This document shows, piece after piece, positions 1 to 13,047 of a stretch of 64,000 nucleotides of DNA (position 1 is the stretch's first letter; every line of letters begins with the position of its first letter). The stretch is from Pseudomonas bubulae (GTDB taxonomy: Bacteria > Pseudomonadota > Gammaproteobacteria > Pseudomonadales > Pseudomonadaceae), in NCBI RefSeq assembly GCF_900618535.1, contig NZ_UYJA01000008.1, forward strand, positions 1-64,000. The letters are read 5' to 3'. The translations under genes were made by a program, and so were the position numbers. The notes beneath the pieces were generated by a model. The model ran no database searches and was not told where the DNA came from. It was given only the letters and a program-made list of their open reading frames with translations.

Positions 1-48
1 GAACGTATGTTTGCCGAGGTCGATACCGACCAGTGCTAAATCGCTCAT
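1..48 (-). CDS. IS110-family transposase, N-terminus only (cut by window edge)
   Basis: Read on the minus strand, an ATG at 48 opens MSDLALVGIDLGKHTF before the window ends. The GIDLGKH stretch is the start of the DEDD (RuvC-like) nuclease domain of IS110/IS1111 transposases, with the first catalytic Asp at residue 10. A GGAGA ribosome site lies just upstream. IS110 elements move without terminal inverted repeats, and some are guided by a structured RNA made from a non-coding end. The gene lies downstream of topA on the same strand, so the element sits in the topA 3' flank. Only 16 codons are visible; family assignment rests on this motif. Confidence 0.75.
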   Translation of the reverse strand, partial: MSDLALVGIDLGKHTF

Positions 49-70
49 GGTGATGGTCTCCGAAAATAAA

Positions 71-103
71 ACACCCTGCGAAAGCGTAGCCCTCGCAGGG
101 TGT
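71..103 (-). terminator. Strong hairpin followed by T-rich tract, between topA and the IS110 transposase
   Basis: Arms at 71-81 and 93-103 form a perfect 11-bp stem. On the minus strand the stem is followed by TTTTATTTT, the form of a rho-independent terminator. It sits between topA and the transposase start, so it could stop topA read-through into the transposase, or be part of the structured non-coding end of the IS110 element. Confidence 0.6.
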
Positions 104-121
104 GGGGGTGACCATCTCATT

Positions 122-157
122 AACCGCGCAAGGCATACAGCCCTTGCGCGGTTTTTT
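122..157 (+). terminator. Hairpin beside the topA stop codon
   Basis: A 12-bp stem (122-133 with 142-153) is followed on the plus strand by a run of six T. On the minus strand an A-run precedes it, so it is mainly a plus-strand terminator, with possible weak bidirectional action at the end of topA. Confidence 0.6.
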
Positions 158-176
158 ATTCAGCTATCAGCTCGGA

Positions 177-2804
177 TCAGGCGTCTTTGTCTTTACGCTT
201 GTCTTCAACCTTCCAGCTCTTGCCATCGTAGAACGCACGCCAGCCAGTCGGCTTGCCATCCACTTCGGTCTGTACGTACTGCTCTTTGGTTTTGCGACTG
301 TAGCGAATCACCGCCGGGCGACCATCCGGGTCTTTCTTCGGTGCTTCACACAGGAAATGGTACTTGGGATCGATCTCGTCCTTGTGCGGAATGATTTCAA
401 TCACCAGCGGCGCTCGGGTCTCGCGGTTCTTGGGGAACTGGCTGGCCGCCAGGAACAACCCCGAAGCGCCGTCACGCAGGATATACGTGTCGTTGACCTT
501 CTCGCACTTGAGCTCCGGCATCTTCACCGGATCCATTTTCGGCGGCGCCGCTTCACCGCTTTTCAGCAGTTTGCGGGTGTTTTTGCATTCGGCATTGGTA
601 CAGCCGAAGAACTTGCCGAAACGACCGGTTTTGAGCTGCATCTCGCTGCCGCACTTGTCGCATTCAAGGCTCGGCCCTTCGTAGCCCTTGATCCGGTAGT
701 TGCCTTCCTCGATCTCGTAGCCAACGCAATCCGGGTTGTTACCGCAGATATGCAGTTTGTGCTTCTCGTCCAGCAGGTAAGCGTCCATGGCCGTGCTGCA
801 AATCGGGCAACGGTGCTTGCCCAGCAGTACCAGCGACTCGGATTCACCTTCGTCGTCGGCGGCAATTTCATCGCCCGGCACCAGGTTGACCGTGGCCTTG
901 CAGCGTTCTTTCGGCGGCAGACTGTAGCCCGAGCAACCCAGGAATACGCCGGTCGATGCCGTACGAATCTGCATCGGACGACCACATTCCTTGCACGGAA
1001 TATCTGTCATGACTGGCTGGTTGGCGCGCATACCACCTTCCGGCGCAGCAGCAACTTCAAGCTTCTTCTTGAAGTCGCCGTAGAACTCGTCCAGGACGTT
1101 TTTCCAGTCGCGCTCACCTTGCGCAACGTCATCGAGGTTCTCTTCCATGCCGGCGGTAAAACCGTAGTCCATCAGGTCGGAGAAGCTTTCAGACAGGCGC
1201 TCGGTAACGATATCGCCCATTTTTTCGGAGTAGAAACGGCGGTTATGCAACGCCACGTAACCACGATCCTGAATGGTCGAGATAATCGCCGCATAGGTCG
1301 AAGGACGACCGATGCCACGCTTTTCCATCTCTTTTACCAGGCTGGCCTCGGAGTAACGCGCAGGTGGCTTGGTGAAGTGCTGGCTCGGATCAAGTTCGAT
1401 CAACTTGAGCTTATCGCCCTGGGCCATGTCCGGCAGCACATCGTCGTCGCCCGGCTTGGCAATTTGCGGCATCACACGGGTGTAACCGTCGAATTTGAGG
1501 ATGCGACCTTTGGCACGCAGCTCAAAATCACCGGCCGCCACAGTGACGGTGGTCGACAGGTATTTGGCCGGCAGCATCTGGCATGCCACGAATTGGCGCC
1601 AGATCAGCTCGTAAAGGCGCTCAGCGTCGCGCTCCATGCCCGTCAGCTTGCTCGGGTGCATGTTGACGTCGGAAGGACGAATCGCTTCGTGAGCCTCCTG
1701 TGCGCCTTCCTTGCTGCTGTACACGTTGGCTGCCGGCGGCAGGTAGTCCGCGCCGAACTCGCCTTCAATGTAGGTGCGTGCCATTTCGACCGCATCGGCC
1801 GACAGGTTGGTGGAGTCGGTACGCATGTACGTGATGTAGCCCGCTTCATACAAGCGCTGGGCCATCATCATGGTTTTCTTCACCCCGTAGCCCAGGCGAT
1901 TGCTCGCTGCCTGCTGCAGGGTGGACGTGATAAACGGCGCCGACGGCTTGCTGCTGGTCGGTTTGTCTTCACGCTTGACGATGCTGTAGCTGGAAGCCTT
2001 GAGCTTCTCCAGGGCAGCCATGGCCTGGGTTTCGTTCAGCGGCTTGAACGCCTCGCCTTTTTCGCGGGCAACGTCGAAGCGCACCTTGGCACCCTTGGCG
2101 GTGCCAAGGTCAGCGTGAATTTCCCAGTATTCTTCGGGGTTGAACGCACGAATTTCGCGCTCACGCTCCACCACCAGCTTCACCGCCACCGATTGCACAC
2201 GGCCTGCCGACAGGCCACGGGCAACCTTGGCCCACAGCAGCGGCGAAACCATGTAACCCACTACACGGTCGAGAAAACGGCGTGCCTGCTGAGCGTTGAC
2301 CCGGTTGATATCCAGTTCACCCGGCTTGGAAAAAGCTTCCTGAATCGCCTTTTTGGTGATTTCGTTGAACACCACGCGCTTGTAGCGGCTGTCATCACCC
2401 CCGATGGCTTCGCGCAGGTGCCAGGCAATGGCTTCCCCCTCGCGATCCAAGTCGGTTGCGAGATAGATGGTGTCAGCATCCTTGGCGAGCCGGCGCAGCT
2501 CTTCGATGACCTTTTCCTTGCCCGGGAGGATCTCGTACTTGGCTTTCCAGCCATGTTCCGGATCGACGCCCATGCGCGAGATCAGCTGCTTTTGAGCTTT
2601 CTCTTTTGGCGACAGGGCCGGCGCCTCGCCGGCCGCAGCCTTACCACGCTTGGCAGCAGGTTCTTTGCTGGCGCTAGCCGAACCGCTGGTGGGCAGGTCT
2701 CGGATATGGCCGATACTCGACTTCACCACGTACTCGTTACCCAAGTACTTGTTGATGGTCTTGGCCTTAGCCGGGGATTCCACAATGACCAGCGATTTGC
2801 CCAT
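177..2804 (-). CDS. topA: DNA topoisomerase I (type IA)
   Basis: 875 residues. Relaxes negatively supercoiled DNA by a transient 5'-phosphotyrosyl break, balancing gyrase during transcription. The N-terminal TOPRIM domain starts [15 protein letters not shown] and carries the acidic DLDREGE motif near residues 118-124. The catalytic Tyr lies in [10 protein letters not shown] at about residue 326. Three C-terminal zinc-ribbon repeats with CxxC pairs follow from about residue 600. A low-complexity Ala/Lys/Ser linker at about residues 40-72 splits the TOPRIM region, as is common in pseudomonads. The start is the only ATG placing the TOPRIM motif at the N-terminus. Single gene, with an IS110 element at its 3' side. 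Confidence 0.97.
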   Translation of the reverse strand: MGKSLVIVESPAKAKTINKYLGNEYVVKSSIGHIRDLPTSGSASASKEPAAKRGKAAAGEAPALSPKEKAQKQLISRMGVDPEHGWKAKYEILPGKEKVIEELRRLAKDADTIYLATDLDREGEAIAWHLREAIGGDDSRYKRVVFNEITKKAIQEAFSKPGELDINRVNAQQARRFLDRVVGYMVSPLLWAKVARGLSAGRVQSVAVKLVVEREREIRAFNPEEYWEIHADLGTAKGAKVRFDVAREKGEAFKPLNETQAMAALEKLKASSYSIVKREDKPTSSKPSAPFITSTLQQAASNRLGYGVKKTMMMAQRLYEAGYITYMRTDSTNLSADAVEMARTYIEGEFGADYLPPAANVYSSKEGAQEAHEAIRPSDVNMHPSKLTGMERDAERLYELIWRQFVACQMLPAKYLSTTVTVAAGDFELRAKGRILKFDGYTRVMPQIAKPGDDDVLPDMAQGDKLKLIELDPSQHFTKPPARYSEASLVKEMEKRGIGRPSTYAAIISTIQDRGYVALHNRRFYSEKMGDIVTERLSESFSDLMDYGFTAGMEENLDDVAQGERDWKNVLDEFYGDFKKKLEVAAAPEGGMRANQPVMTDIPCKECGRPMQIRTASTGVFLGCSGYSLPPKERCKATVNLVPGDEIAADDEGESESLVLLGKHRCPICSTAMDAYLLDEKHKLHICGNNPDCVGYEIEEGNYRIKGYEGPSLECDKCGSEMQLKTGRFGKFFGCTNAECKNTRKLLKSGEAAPPKMDPVKMPELKCEKVNDTYILRDGASGLFLAASQFPKNRETRAPLVIEIIPHKDEIDPKYHFLCEAPKKDPDGRPAVIRYSRKTKEQYVQTEVDGKPTGWRAFYDGKSWKVEDKRKDKDA

Positions 2805-2918
2805 GGATCAGAAAATTCCTGAATTCTAGAAGTGAAAGGCGGTTCGCGCCTGACGCGGCACCGCTATATATAGTGGCTACAAGGTGAGGTCAAGCACAGG
2901 GTTCTGCGCGACCATGCC

Positions 2919-3155
2919 TTATGGCCGGGAAAAAACGCTGGGTTCGGCCTGAATCAGGGCAAAGCGCGGGACCTGTTCGCCCTCGACAATGACTGACTCC
3001 AGGAACATGCTCAGCGGGCGCACCCAAAAGCCGTAATCGCCATACAGGGCTTGGTAGAACACTACATCCTCTTCGGTTTCGGAGTGGCGAGCCACACTGA
3101 ATACCCGATATTGAGGGCCTTTGTAATGTTGATAGAGCCCGGGTTGTAGCGGCAT
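2919..3155 (-). CDS. DUF1653 domain protein
   Basis: 78 residues from the ATG at 3155, which has a GAGGGG ribosome site eight bases upstream; an upstream TTG frame extension is less likely. It begins MPLQPGLYQHYKG and continues with the compact beta-rich pattern of DUF1653 (Tyr-Arg-Val, His-Ser-Glu-Thr, Val-Phe-Tyr-Gln). Members are small soluble proteins of unknown function. It lies between fadA and topA on the same strand, separated from fadA by a good terminator, so it is probably transcribed on its own. Confidence 0.85.
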   Translation of the reverse strand: MPLQPGLYQHYKGPQYRVFSVARHSETEEDVVFYQALYGDYGFWVRPLSMFLESVIVEGEQVPRFALIQAEPSVFSRP

Positions 3156-3189
3156 GTTGCGGCCCCTCTGCAAAATAAAAAAATAAAAA

Positions 3190-3224
3190 CGCTTAAAAAC
3201 AAAAACCGGGGCACAAGGCCCCGG
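3190..3224 (-). terminator. Rho-independent terminator of fadBA
   Basis: CCGGGGC and GCCCCGG arms (3206-3224) with a five-base loop are followed on the minus strand by TTTTTGTTTTT. It begins about 20 bases after the fadA stop. Confidence 0.85.
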
Positions 3225-3242
3225 CTTCCATCATCGCAACGC

Positions 3243-4433
<1,191 letters not shown>

Positions 4434-4445
4434 CTAATGGGGCGC

Positions 4446-6593
4446 TTAACCGAAGAAGCTCTGGCCGTTCTTGGCCATCTCACGCAGCTTCGCAGTCGGG
4501 TGGTACAGCGCGCCCAGTTCAGCGTACTGATCGGCCAGGGCCACGAACTCTGCAACACCGATCGAATCGATGTAGCGCAGTGCGCCGCCACGGAACAGCG
4601 GGAAGCCAATACCGTAGACCAGACCCATATCGGCCTCGGCTGCGGTTTCAACGATGCCGTCTTCCAGGCAGCGTACGGTTTCCAGACACAACGGAATCAT
4701 CATCCAGTTGATGATGTCCTCGTCGGTCACGTCGCGCTGCTCGTAAACAATTGGCTTGAGCACTTCAAGTACGCTGGAATCAACGACTTTCTTCTGCTTG
4801 CCCTTTTTGTCAGCCTCGTAGGCATAGAAGCCTTTGCCGTTTTTCTGACCCAGGCGCTTGGCCTCGTACAGAGCGTCGATCGCCGAGCGGCGGTCGTCTT
4901 TCATGCGATCCGGGAAGCCTTCAGCCATCACGTCGCGACCGTGGTGGCCGGTGTCGATGCCGACCACGTCCATCAGGTACGCCGGGCCCATTGGCCAGCC
5001 GAATTTTTCCATTACTTTGTCGATGCGCACAAAGTCGACACCGGCACTGACCAGACGGGCAAAACCGCCGAAGTACGGGAACAATACGCGGTTGACCAAA
5101 AAGCCCGGGCAGTCGTTGACCACGATCGGGTTCTTGCCCATTTTCTTGGCGTAGGCAACGGTGGTGGCAACAGCCAGGTCGCTGGACTTCTCGCCACGAA
5201 TCACTTCAACCAGCGGCATCATGTGCACCGGGTTGAAGAAGTGCATGCCGACGAAATTTTCCGGACGCTTGAGGGCCTTGGCCAGCAGGCTGATGGAAAT
5301 GGTCGAAGTGTTGGAAGCCAGGATGGCGTCTTCGCGAACATGGTTTTCCACTTCCGCCAGTACCGCTTGCTTGACCTTCGGGTTCTCGACTACCGCTTCG
5401 ACCACCAGGTCGACGTTGCCGAAATCGCCGTAGGACAGAGTAGGACGAATACCGTTCAGTACTTCGGCCATTTTCGCCGGAGTCATGCGACCTTTATCAA
5501 CGCGACCCACCAGCAACTTGGCGGCTTCAGCCAGCCCTTGCTCGATGCCGTGTTCGTTGATGTCCTTCATCAGGATCGGCGTGCCTTTGGAGGCCGACTG
5601 ATAGGCAATACCGCCACCCATGATGCCTGCACCCAGAACGGCGGCCTGCTTCACGTCTTTGGCGATTTTGTCGTAGATCTTGGCTTTTTTCTTCAGTTCC
5701 TGATCGTTCAGGAACAGGCCGATCAGACAGTTTGAAGCGGAGGTCTTGGCCAGTTTGGCAAAACCTGCAGCTTCCACTTCCAGCGCCTTGTCACGACCGA
5801 AGTTCGCGGCTTTCTGGATGGTCTTGATCGCTTCAACCGGGGCCGGGTAGTTCGGGCCGGCCTGGCCAGCCACGAAACCTTTGGCGGTTTCGAACGCCAT
5901 CATTTGTTCGATTGCGTTGAGCTTGAGCTTTTCCAGCTTCGGCTGACGCTTGGCCTTGTAGTCCAGCTCACCACTGATGGCGCGCTTGATCAGGTCCAGG
6001 GCAGCTGCGCCCAGCTTGTCAGCGGTGACCACAGCATCAACGGCACCTACTTTCAGAGCGTCTTCTGCGCGGTTTTCCTTGCCGGAGGCAATCCATTCAA
6101 CCGCGTTATCAACGCCGATCAGGCGTGGCAGACGCACGGTGCCGCCAAAGCCCGGGTAGATACCCAGCTTGACTTCCGGCAGGCCGATCTTGGCGCTGTC
6201 AGCCATGACCCGGAAGTCGGCTGCCAGGCACATTTCCAGACCGCCGCCCAACGCGATGCCATTGATGGCAGCGACGGTAGGTACGTTGAGGTCTTCGAAA
6301 TCGCTGAAGATTCTGTTGGCTTCCAGGTTGCCGGCAATCAGCTCGGCATCCGGCAATTTGAAGTTTTCAACGAATTCGGTGATGTCGGCGCCGACGATAA
6401 ACACGTCTTTACCGCTGGAAACGATGACACCCTTGACCGAAGCATCTGCCTTGATCGCATCTACTGCCTGACGCAATTCGTTCAGGGTTAGACGGTTGAA
6501 CTTGTTGACGGACTCACCCTTGAGGTCGAACTTGAGTTCGACGATGCCACTTTCAAGAGCCGTAACCGTGATGGCTTTACCTTCGTAAATCAT
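4446..6593 (-). CDS. fadB: Fatty acid oxidation complex alpha subunit (enoyl-CoA hydratase/3-hydroxyacyl-CoA dehydrogenase)
   Basis: 715 residues from the second of two adjacent Met codons ([10 protein letters not shown]), the usual start. Multifunctional beta-oxidation enzyme. The N-terminal crotonase domain (about 1-190) has the oxyanion-hole and Glu region around [11 protein letters not shown]. The NAD-binding 3-hydroxyacyl-CoA dehydrogenase domain begins at about residue 315 with the glycine-rich [12 protein letters not shown], and carries [15 protein letters not shown] with the catalytic His. The helical C-terminal domain follows. First gene of the operon with fadA. Confidence 0.97.
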   Translation of the reverse strand: MIYEGKAITVTALESGIVELKFDLKGESVNKFNRLTLNELRQAVDAIKADASVKGVIVSSGKDVFIVGADITEFVENFKLPDAELIAGNLEANRIFSDFEDLNVPTVAAINGIALGGGLEMCLAADFRVMADSAKIGLPEVKLGIYPGFGGTVRLPRLIGVDNAVEWIASGKENRAEDALKVGAVDAVVTADKLGAAALDLIKRAISGELDYKAKRQPKLEKLKLNAIEQMMAFETAKGFVAGQAGPNYPAPVEAIKTIQKAANFGRDKALEVEAAGFAKLAKTSASNCLIGLFLNDQELKKKAKIYDKIAKDVKQAAVLGAGIMGGGIAYQSASKGTPILMKDINEHGIEQGLAEAAKLLVGRVDKGRMTPAKMAEVLNGIRPTLSYGDFGNVDLVVEAVVENPKVKQAVLAEVENHVREDAILASNTSTISISLLAKALKRPENFVGMHFFNPVHMMPLVEVIRGEKSSDLAVATTVAYAKKMGKNPIVVNDCPGFLVNRVLFPYFGGFARLVSAGVDFVRIDKVMEKFGWPMGPAYLMDVVGIDTGHHGRDVMAEGFPDRMKDDRRSAIDALYEAKRLGQKNGKGFYAYEADKKGKQKKVVDSSVLEVLKPIVYEQRDVTDEDIINWMMIPLCLETVRCLEDGIVETAAEADMGLVYGIGFPLFRGGALRYIDSIGVAEFVALADQYAELGALYHPTAKLREMAKNGQSFFG

Positions 6594-6998
6594 CAACTGA
6601 TCTCCAGGATATGGAAGCTGAACAGTACACGTCAGAAGCTAGCGTCTGGCTGTCACTGACCTTTGCGTCAATGCTGTTGCCAATCCGCCAGGCACACCCG
6701 CCAACGCGATAATCGGGATTGAACAAGCATCGTCCGACACGACAAACACTCAATTCATACGCCCGTTTGATTTGGGTGTCGACACCTTCACGGAAAAGCG
6801 ATCGATTGTCAATTGTCCAAAACAATGATGACAAAACGACCCGGCAGTCAGTTTAGACACCTGCGCTATGAGCGCCCGAAACCATTGCGGCGCCTTGCAG
6901 GTGAAAAGTGTGGGAGCGGGCTTGCTCGCGATTCAGGCGCCGCGGTTTGTCTGCCACACCCCGCCGATTCCATCGCGGGAAGCCCGCCCCCACAAGGG
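6594..6998. other. 405-base non-coding stretch upstream of fadB
   Basis: Holds the fadB promoter region on the minus strand and a REP element (6910-6993). CAAAC and GTTTG half-sites occur near 6745-6775, but their spacing does not match a PsrA/FadR-type operator, so no operator is claimed. No convincing ORF. Confidence 0.5.
6910..6993. repeat. REP/BIME element
   Basis: Begins GTGGGAGCGGGCTTGCTCGC and ends with the inverted counterpart GCCCGCCCCCAC. This is the repetitive extragenic palindrome seen four times in this window, in a head-to-head pair with a variable centre. Confidence 0.9.
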
Positions 6999-7436
6999 TC
7001 ATGCCAGCGCCTTGAGCACCTCGTCAATGGCCTTGAGCACCTGAGCCTCGCCCTTCTCGCCCCAGACCAGCACAATCATTTGTTTATCGGCCTCAACCTT
7101 GTAGACATTGGCTGGCAGCTTGCGAAACTGCGCCAGCAGGCGCTCGTCCTCGCATTCTTCCTGCCAGCGATTGAGCCATTTTCCCGGTGCCGATTGCCAA
7201 TAGCACCAAACATCAGGTTTAGTACTGCGGCGCGGACGGTGGTACTGCGCGCAGGAACCGGGCGGTTGCGGCTCAAGCCAGTGCGGCCACTCCTGAGGCG
7301 CCAGCTGCATGGACAACCCCATGCGCCGCGCCTCCATGCGCAGGTCCATCCGACCACTTTGCCCCCGGGACGGGCGCAACCACGCCAGGGGACTCAGAAC
7401 CAGTGCCAGGATTGACACCACTATCCATACCGTCAT
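6999..7436 (-). CDS. Conserved small protein with N-terminal membrane segment, function unknown
   Basis: 145 residues from the ATG at 7436; the frame extends upstream, but this start places a hydrophobic helix (VWIVVSILALVLSPLAWL) at the very N-terminus, as a membrane anchor or signal. The rest is soluble, rich in Trp, Pro and Arg, and ends in an amphipathic helix (AQVLKAIDEVLKALA). I do not recognise a functional domain. It is divergent from the universal stress protein gene, with a shared upstream region of about 100 bases. Confidence 0.75.
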   Translation of the reverse strand: MTVWIVVSILALVLSPLAWLRPSRGQSGRMDLRMEARRMGLSMQLAPQEWPHWLEPQPPGSCAQYHRPRRSTKPDVWCYWQSAPGKWLNRWQEECEDERLLAQFRKLPANVYKVEADKQMIVLVWGEKGEAQVLKAIDEVLKALA

Positions 7437-7539
7437 ATCTGTACTCTCACTGCTTGATAAACGCATGACCCAGACTTGAACCAAGGCTCTGGAAAAGGGC
7501 CATACTCATAATTAATCGCCATCTACAGGAGCACCCCAC

Positions 7540-7980
7540 ATGCCCTACGAACATATCCTGGTCGCCGTCGACCTGACCGACGAATGTGACCCCGTGATCA
7601 ACCGCGCCAGTGAAAGCGCCAAGGCCAACGGCGCCAAATTGTCACTGATCCATATCGTCGAACCGATGGCGATGGCGTTCGGCGGCGATGTGCCAATGGA
7701 TCTCTCGCAACTGCAGCAGCAACAATTCGACCAGGCCAAGGAACGCCTTGAACGCCTGATCGCCAAATACCCGCAGCTGCACAAGGACTACTGCCACCTG
7801 AACTACGGCCAGCCGCGCCAGGAAATCCATGCCCTGGCCAAAGCGCAAAACTGCGACCTGATCGTGGTTGGCAGCCACGGCCGCCACGGCCTCGCCCTGC
7901 TGCTGGGCTCGACCGCCAACGACGTACTGCATGGTGCACCGTGCGACGTGCTGGCGGTCAGCCTGAAAAAACCTGACTGA
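7540..7980 (+). CDS. Universal stress protein, UspA family
   Basis: 146 residues, one Usp domain. It begins MPYEHILVAVDLTDE with the Asp at the nucleotide site and ends with the ATP-binding pattern G-2x-G-9x-G-S in VGSHGRHGLALLLGST. This places it in the ATP-binding UspFG-type branch. Cytoplasmic, typically induced by growth arrest and stress. The AGGAG ribosome site is well placed. It converges on uup across a bidirectional terminator. Confidence 0.93.
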   Translation: MPYEHILVAVDLTDECDPVINRASESAKANGAKLSLIHIVEPMAMAFGGDVPMDLSQLQQQQFDQAKERLERLIAKYPQLHKDYCHLNYGQPRQEIHALAKAQNCDLIVVGSHGRHGLALLLGSTANDVLHGAPCDVLAVSLKKPD

Positions 7981-8000
7981 GTTTATCTGCAGCAACCACA

Positions 8001-8036
8001 AAAAAGCCCGGCCCCTTATAAAAGGGCCGGGCTTTT
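8001..8036. terminator. Bidirectional terminator between usp and uup
   Basis: The stem AAAAAGCCCGGCCC... pairs with ...GGGCCGGGCTTTTT; the A-run on one side and T-run on the other serve both convergent genes. Confidence 0.9.
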
Positions 8037-8056
8037 TCAGTTCAGCACGGGGTCAA

Positions 8057-9973
<1,917 letters not shown>

Positions 9974-10188
9974 GAGCTTCTCCAAAAACTGGGCGCGCAT
10001 TCTACCTGATTTGAACCCCCGGGCGGCCGGGTATTTCTTGTACGGTGCCGTCTTGCCTTCATTTAGTGCCAAGTTGCTATGGTTGGCCGCCAAGACGTTC
10101 ACGCGTCGCTGGCAAAAGGCTAAGCTACGAAATAATCAGTGCAGGTTCGGCCTGCGCTCGTCACGTTTTTTATCAGTACGGAAGCCTC

Positions 10189-12117
10189 ATGCGCAGTCGT
10201 CTCTTCAACTTTTTATCCTGCCTGCTTCTCACCAGCTGCGCCGTGCAAGCCGCCCATGGCGCAGACCTGACCCAACAACGCCAGCTCTACGACCAGGCCA
10301 AGCGCGCCTTGGCCAAAGGCGATTCCGGCCCTTACTTTCAAAATTCCGCAGCCTTGCGCAGCTACCCGCTTACGCCGTATCTGGCCTATGACGAGTTGAC
10401 CGCACGCCTGAAGTCCGCAAGCAACACAGAAATCGAACAGTTTCTCGCCGCACATGGCGACCTGCCGCAAGCCAACTGGATGAAACTGCGCTGGCTGCGC
10501 TGGCTGGCAGACCGTGGCGACTGGGCCACTTTCGCAAAGTACTACGACCCCAAGCTCAACTTCACCGAGCTGGACTGCCTCAACGGCCAATATGAGTTGC
10601 AACACAACCGCAAGGCCGAGGGTTATGCCAGCGCAGAAAAACTCTGGATGGTCGGCAAGGCGCAACCGGCCGCCTGCGATGCCCTGTTCAGCCAATGGGC
10701 CGCGGCAGGCCAACTGACCGAGCAAAAACGCTGGCAGCGGGTCAAACTGGCCGCTGAAGCACGTAATTACGCCCTGGCCACGCAACTCGCCAACGGCCTC
10801 AATACGCTTGGCCCACAAGCCCGGCTGATGATTGACGTGGCGCAAAAACCCGACATGCTCAGCCAGCCGTCACGTTTTGCCCCGGCCAGCGAGGCCATGT
10901 CTGACGCCGTAGGCCTGGGCCTGCGCCGCCTGGCACGTCAGGACCCGGAAAAAGCCGCGTCCCTGCTCGACACCTACGCCACCAACATGCATTTTTCCCG
11001 CGATGAAAAAGTCGCCATCGCCCGGGAAATCGGCCTGACGTTCGCCCGCCGCTACGACAGCCGCGGCCTGGACATCATGACCCAGTACGACCCCGAACTG
11101 CGGGACAATACCGTCACCGAGTGGCGCCTGCGTCTGCTGCTGCGTCTGGGCCGCTGGGAAGATGCCTACCAGCTCACCCGCAAACTCCCACAAGACTTGG
11201 CAACCACCAGCCGCTGGCGCTACTGGCAGGCCCGCAGCCTTGAACTGGCCGAACCCAAAAACCCGCAAGCTCAGGTCCTGTTCAAAAAAGTCGCCAACGA
11301 ACGTGATTTCTACGGGTTCCTGGCCGCTGACCGGGCGCAAACCCCTTATCAACTCAACAACCGGCCGCTGGTGCTCAGCCCGCAACTGATCAAAAAAGTG
11401 CGCAATACGCCAGGCGTGCAGCGCGCACTTGAATTCCATGACCGCGGCCAGGTGGTCGATGGTCGTCGTGAGTGGTATTACGTCAGTCGCCTGTTCAGCC
11501 GTGACGAAATGGTCGCCCAGGCCAAGCTGGCTTACGACCTCAAGTGGTATTTCCCGGCTATCCGCACCATCAGCCAGGCCCAGTACTGGGATGACCTGGA
11601 CATTCGCTTCCCGATGGCCCACCGCGATACTCTGGTGCGCGAAGCCAAACTCCGCGGCTTGCACTCCAGCTGGGTATTCGCCATCACCCGTCAGGAAAGT
11701 GCCTTTATGGATGACGCCCGCTCCGGCGTTGGCGCCAGCGGCCTGATGCAGTTGATGCCCGCCACCGCCAAAGAGACCGCACGAAAATTCAGCATCCCGC
11801 TGGCCTCGCCGCAGCAAGTGCTTAACCCCGACAAGAACATCCAGCTGGGTGCTGCTTACCTGAGCCAGGTGCATGGCCAGTTCAACGGCAACCGGGTGCT
11901 GGCTTCAGCGGCTTACAACGCCGGGCCGGGACGTGTGCGCCAGTGGCTCAAGGGTGCCAACCACCTGGGCTTCGACGTGTGGATCGAGAGCATCCCGTTC
12001 GACGAAACCCGCCAGTACGTGCAGAACGTGTTGTCTTATTCGGTGATCTACGGGCAAAAGCTCAATGCGCCACAGCCTGTAGTGGACTGGCATGAGCGCT
12101 ATTTTGATGATCAGTGA
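10189..12117 (+). CDS. slt: Soluble lytic murein transglycosylase
   Basis: 642 residues, with a signal peptide (MRSRLFNFLSCLLLTSCAVQAAHGA). Periplasmic enzyme that cleaves peptidoglycan glycan strands with formation of 1,6-anhydro-muramic acid. The long alpha-helical superhelix (about 30-470) is followed by the lysozyme-like SLT domain. The catalytic Glu is in ITRQESAFM (about residue 503), followed by GASGLMQLMPATA and the AAYNAGPGR motif. The ATG at 10189 is chosen because the signal peptide begins there. Confidence 0.95.
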   Translation: MRSRLFNFLSCLLLTSCAVQAAHGADLTQQRQLYDQAKRALAKGDSGPYFQNSAALRSYPLTPYLAYDELTARLKSASNTEIEQFLAAHGDLPQANWMKLRWLRWLADRGDWATFAKYYDPKLNFTELDCLNGQYELQHNRKAEGYASAEKLWMVGKAQPAACDALFSQWAAAGQLTEQKRWQRVKLAAEARNYALATQLANGLNTLGPQARLMIDVAQKPDMLSQPSRFAPASEAMSDAVGLGLRRLARQDPEKAASLLDTYATNMHFSRDEKVAIAREIGLTFARRYDSRGLDIMTQYDPELRDNTVTEWRLRLLLRLGRWEDAYQLTRKLPQDLATTSRWRYWQARSLELAEPKNPQAQVLFKKVANERDFYGFLAADRAQTPYQLNNRPLVLSPQLIKKVRNTPGVQRALEFHDRGQVVDGRREWYYVSRLFSRDEMVAQAKLAYDLKWYFPAIRTISQAQYWDDLDIRFPMAHRDTLVREAKLRGLHSSWVFAITRQESAFMDDARSGVGASGLMQLMPATAKETARKFSIPLASPQQVLNPDKNIQLGAAYLSQVHGQFNGNRVLASAAYNAGPGRVRQWLKGANHLGFDVWIESIPFDETRQYVQNVLSYSVIYGQKLNAPQPVVDWHERYFDDQ

Positions 12118-12124
12118 CAGGTAG

Positions 12125-12164
12125 CCTGTAGCAGCTGCCGAAGGAACGAGGCAGCTGCTACAGG
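12125..12164. repeat. 15-bp perfect inverted repeat between convergent slt and MOSC genes
   Basis: Arms at 12125-12139 and 12150-12164 (CCTGTAGCAGCTGCC and its complement) surround GAAGGAACGA. This is the form of a dispersed Pseudomonas intergenic repeat and can also act as a terminator for both genes, though there is no clear T-run. Confidence 0.7.
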
Positions 12165-12170
12165 GCTTGG

Positions 12171-12977
12171 CTACTCCAGGATTGTTACCGGCATGCCGAC
12201 TTCCAGAACGCCATTACCCTCGTTAACCAGGTTCTGACCGAACATGGTGCCGTTTTCCTGCTTGCGGTAGGTCATCAGGGTCGCCAGCGGTTCGCGCTGT
12301 TCATCACGCACCCCTGTATGCGGATCAACAGTAGTGAGGATGCAGCGCGAGCAGGACTTGACCACGCGGAACTCGACATCGCCGATGCGGATACGCTTCC
12401 AGCCGTCTTCGGCAAAGGCTTCGCTGCCTTCGATCACCAGGTTGGGGCGAAAGCGCAGCATGTCCATCGGCCGGCCGATCTTGTGCGAAATATCATCCAG
12501 CGATGCCTGGCCAATCAGCAAAAGCGGATAACCATCGGCGAACGCAACCTGGTCATCATCCCGGCCGTAGCCCGACTCCGTGGTGCGCGCCCTTTGCAGT
12601 GGCACATGCACCAGCCGCACCGGCTTTTCTACAAAGCGGCTTAGCCAGTCAGCAGCAGCATCCCCTGCATCCGGTACACGCAAGGTGTCGCGCCATATCG
12701 TCACGCCACGCAGGTCGGTGTCGGCATCCGGCACTGCGAGCTCCAGTGCCTCGAACCCTTCGGCATTCAAGGTCAAGCCACCGGCGCCATTCCACAGCGC
12801 AGACAGCTGACTCATTTTGGGGTCGGCACGCTGGGTCAGAAACCGCCCGCTGGCTTCATCCACCAACATCCAGCGTCGATCGCCCACCAGCCCCAGCTTG
12901 TCCAGCGTGGCCAGAGGCAAGCTTTCACCCTTGCCGGATTTAAGTGGAAAACGATAAAGCGCGCTTAGACGCAGCAT
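12171..12977 (-). CDS. MOSC domain protein (YcbX/mARC-like molybdenum-cofactor enzyme)
   Basis: 268 residues. N-terminal MOSC beta-barrel domain (about 1-120, starting LSALYRFPLKSGKGE) plus C-terminal MOSC sulfurase-type domain with the conserved Cys motif KSCSRCILTTVDPHTG. Relatives bind the molybdenum cofactor and reduce N-hydroxylated compounds; E. coli YcbX detoxifies 6-hydroxylaminopurine. Electron partners are not encoded next to it, but moeA, moaB and mobA lie a few kilobases away. It lacks the extra C-terminal ferredoxin domain found in longer members. Confidence 0.88.
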   Translation of the reverse strand: MLRLSALYRFPLKSGKGESLPLATLDKLGLVGDRRWMLVDEASGRFLTQRADPKMSQLSALWNGAGGLTLNAEGFEALELAVPDADTDLRGVTIWRDTLRVPDAGDAAADWLSRFVEKPVRLVHVPLQRARTTESGYGRDDDQVAFADGYPLLLIGQASLDDISHKIGRPMDMLRFRPNLVIEGSEAFAEDGWKRIRIGDVEFRVVKSCSRCILTTVDPHTGVRDEQREPLATLMTYRKQENGTMFGQNLVNEGNGVLEVGMPVTILE

Positions 12978-13047
12978 GACTCAGCTCCCTGCGGGGTTAA
13001 AAAAGCCACAGTATACGAGCCGATCACTGATGCAAAGGTGCGGGACT

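Noticed and set aside
102-2822. 906-codon plus-strand open frame antisense to topA
   Set aside because: It covers nearly the whole of topA in the opposite direction, has no domain resemblance, and is the usual by-product of high-GC codon use.
6740-6780. CAAAC/GTTTG half-sites as a PsrA/FadR operator before fadB
   Set aside because: The half-sites are about 15 or more bases apart, not the 2-4-base spacing of the PsrA consensus.
10870-11874. 334-codon minus-strand frame within slt
   Set aside because: Antisense to a well supported transglycosylase; compositional shadow only.
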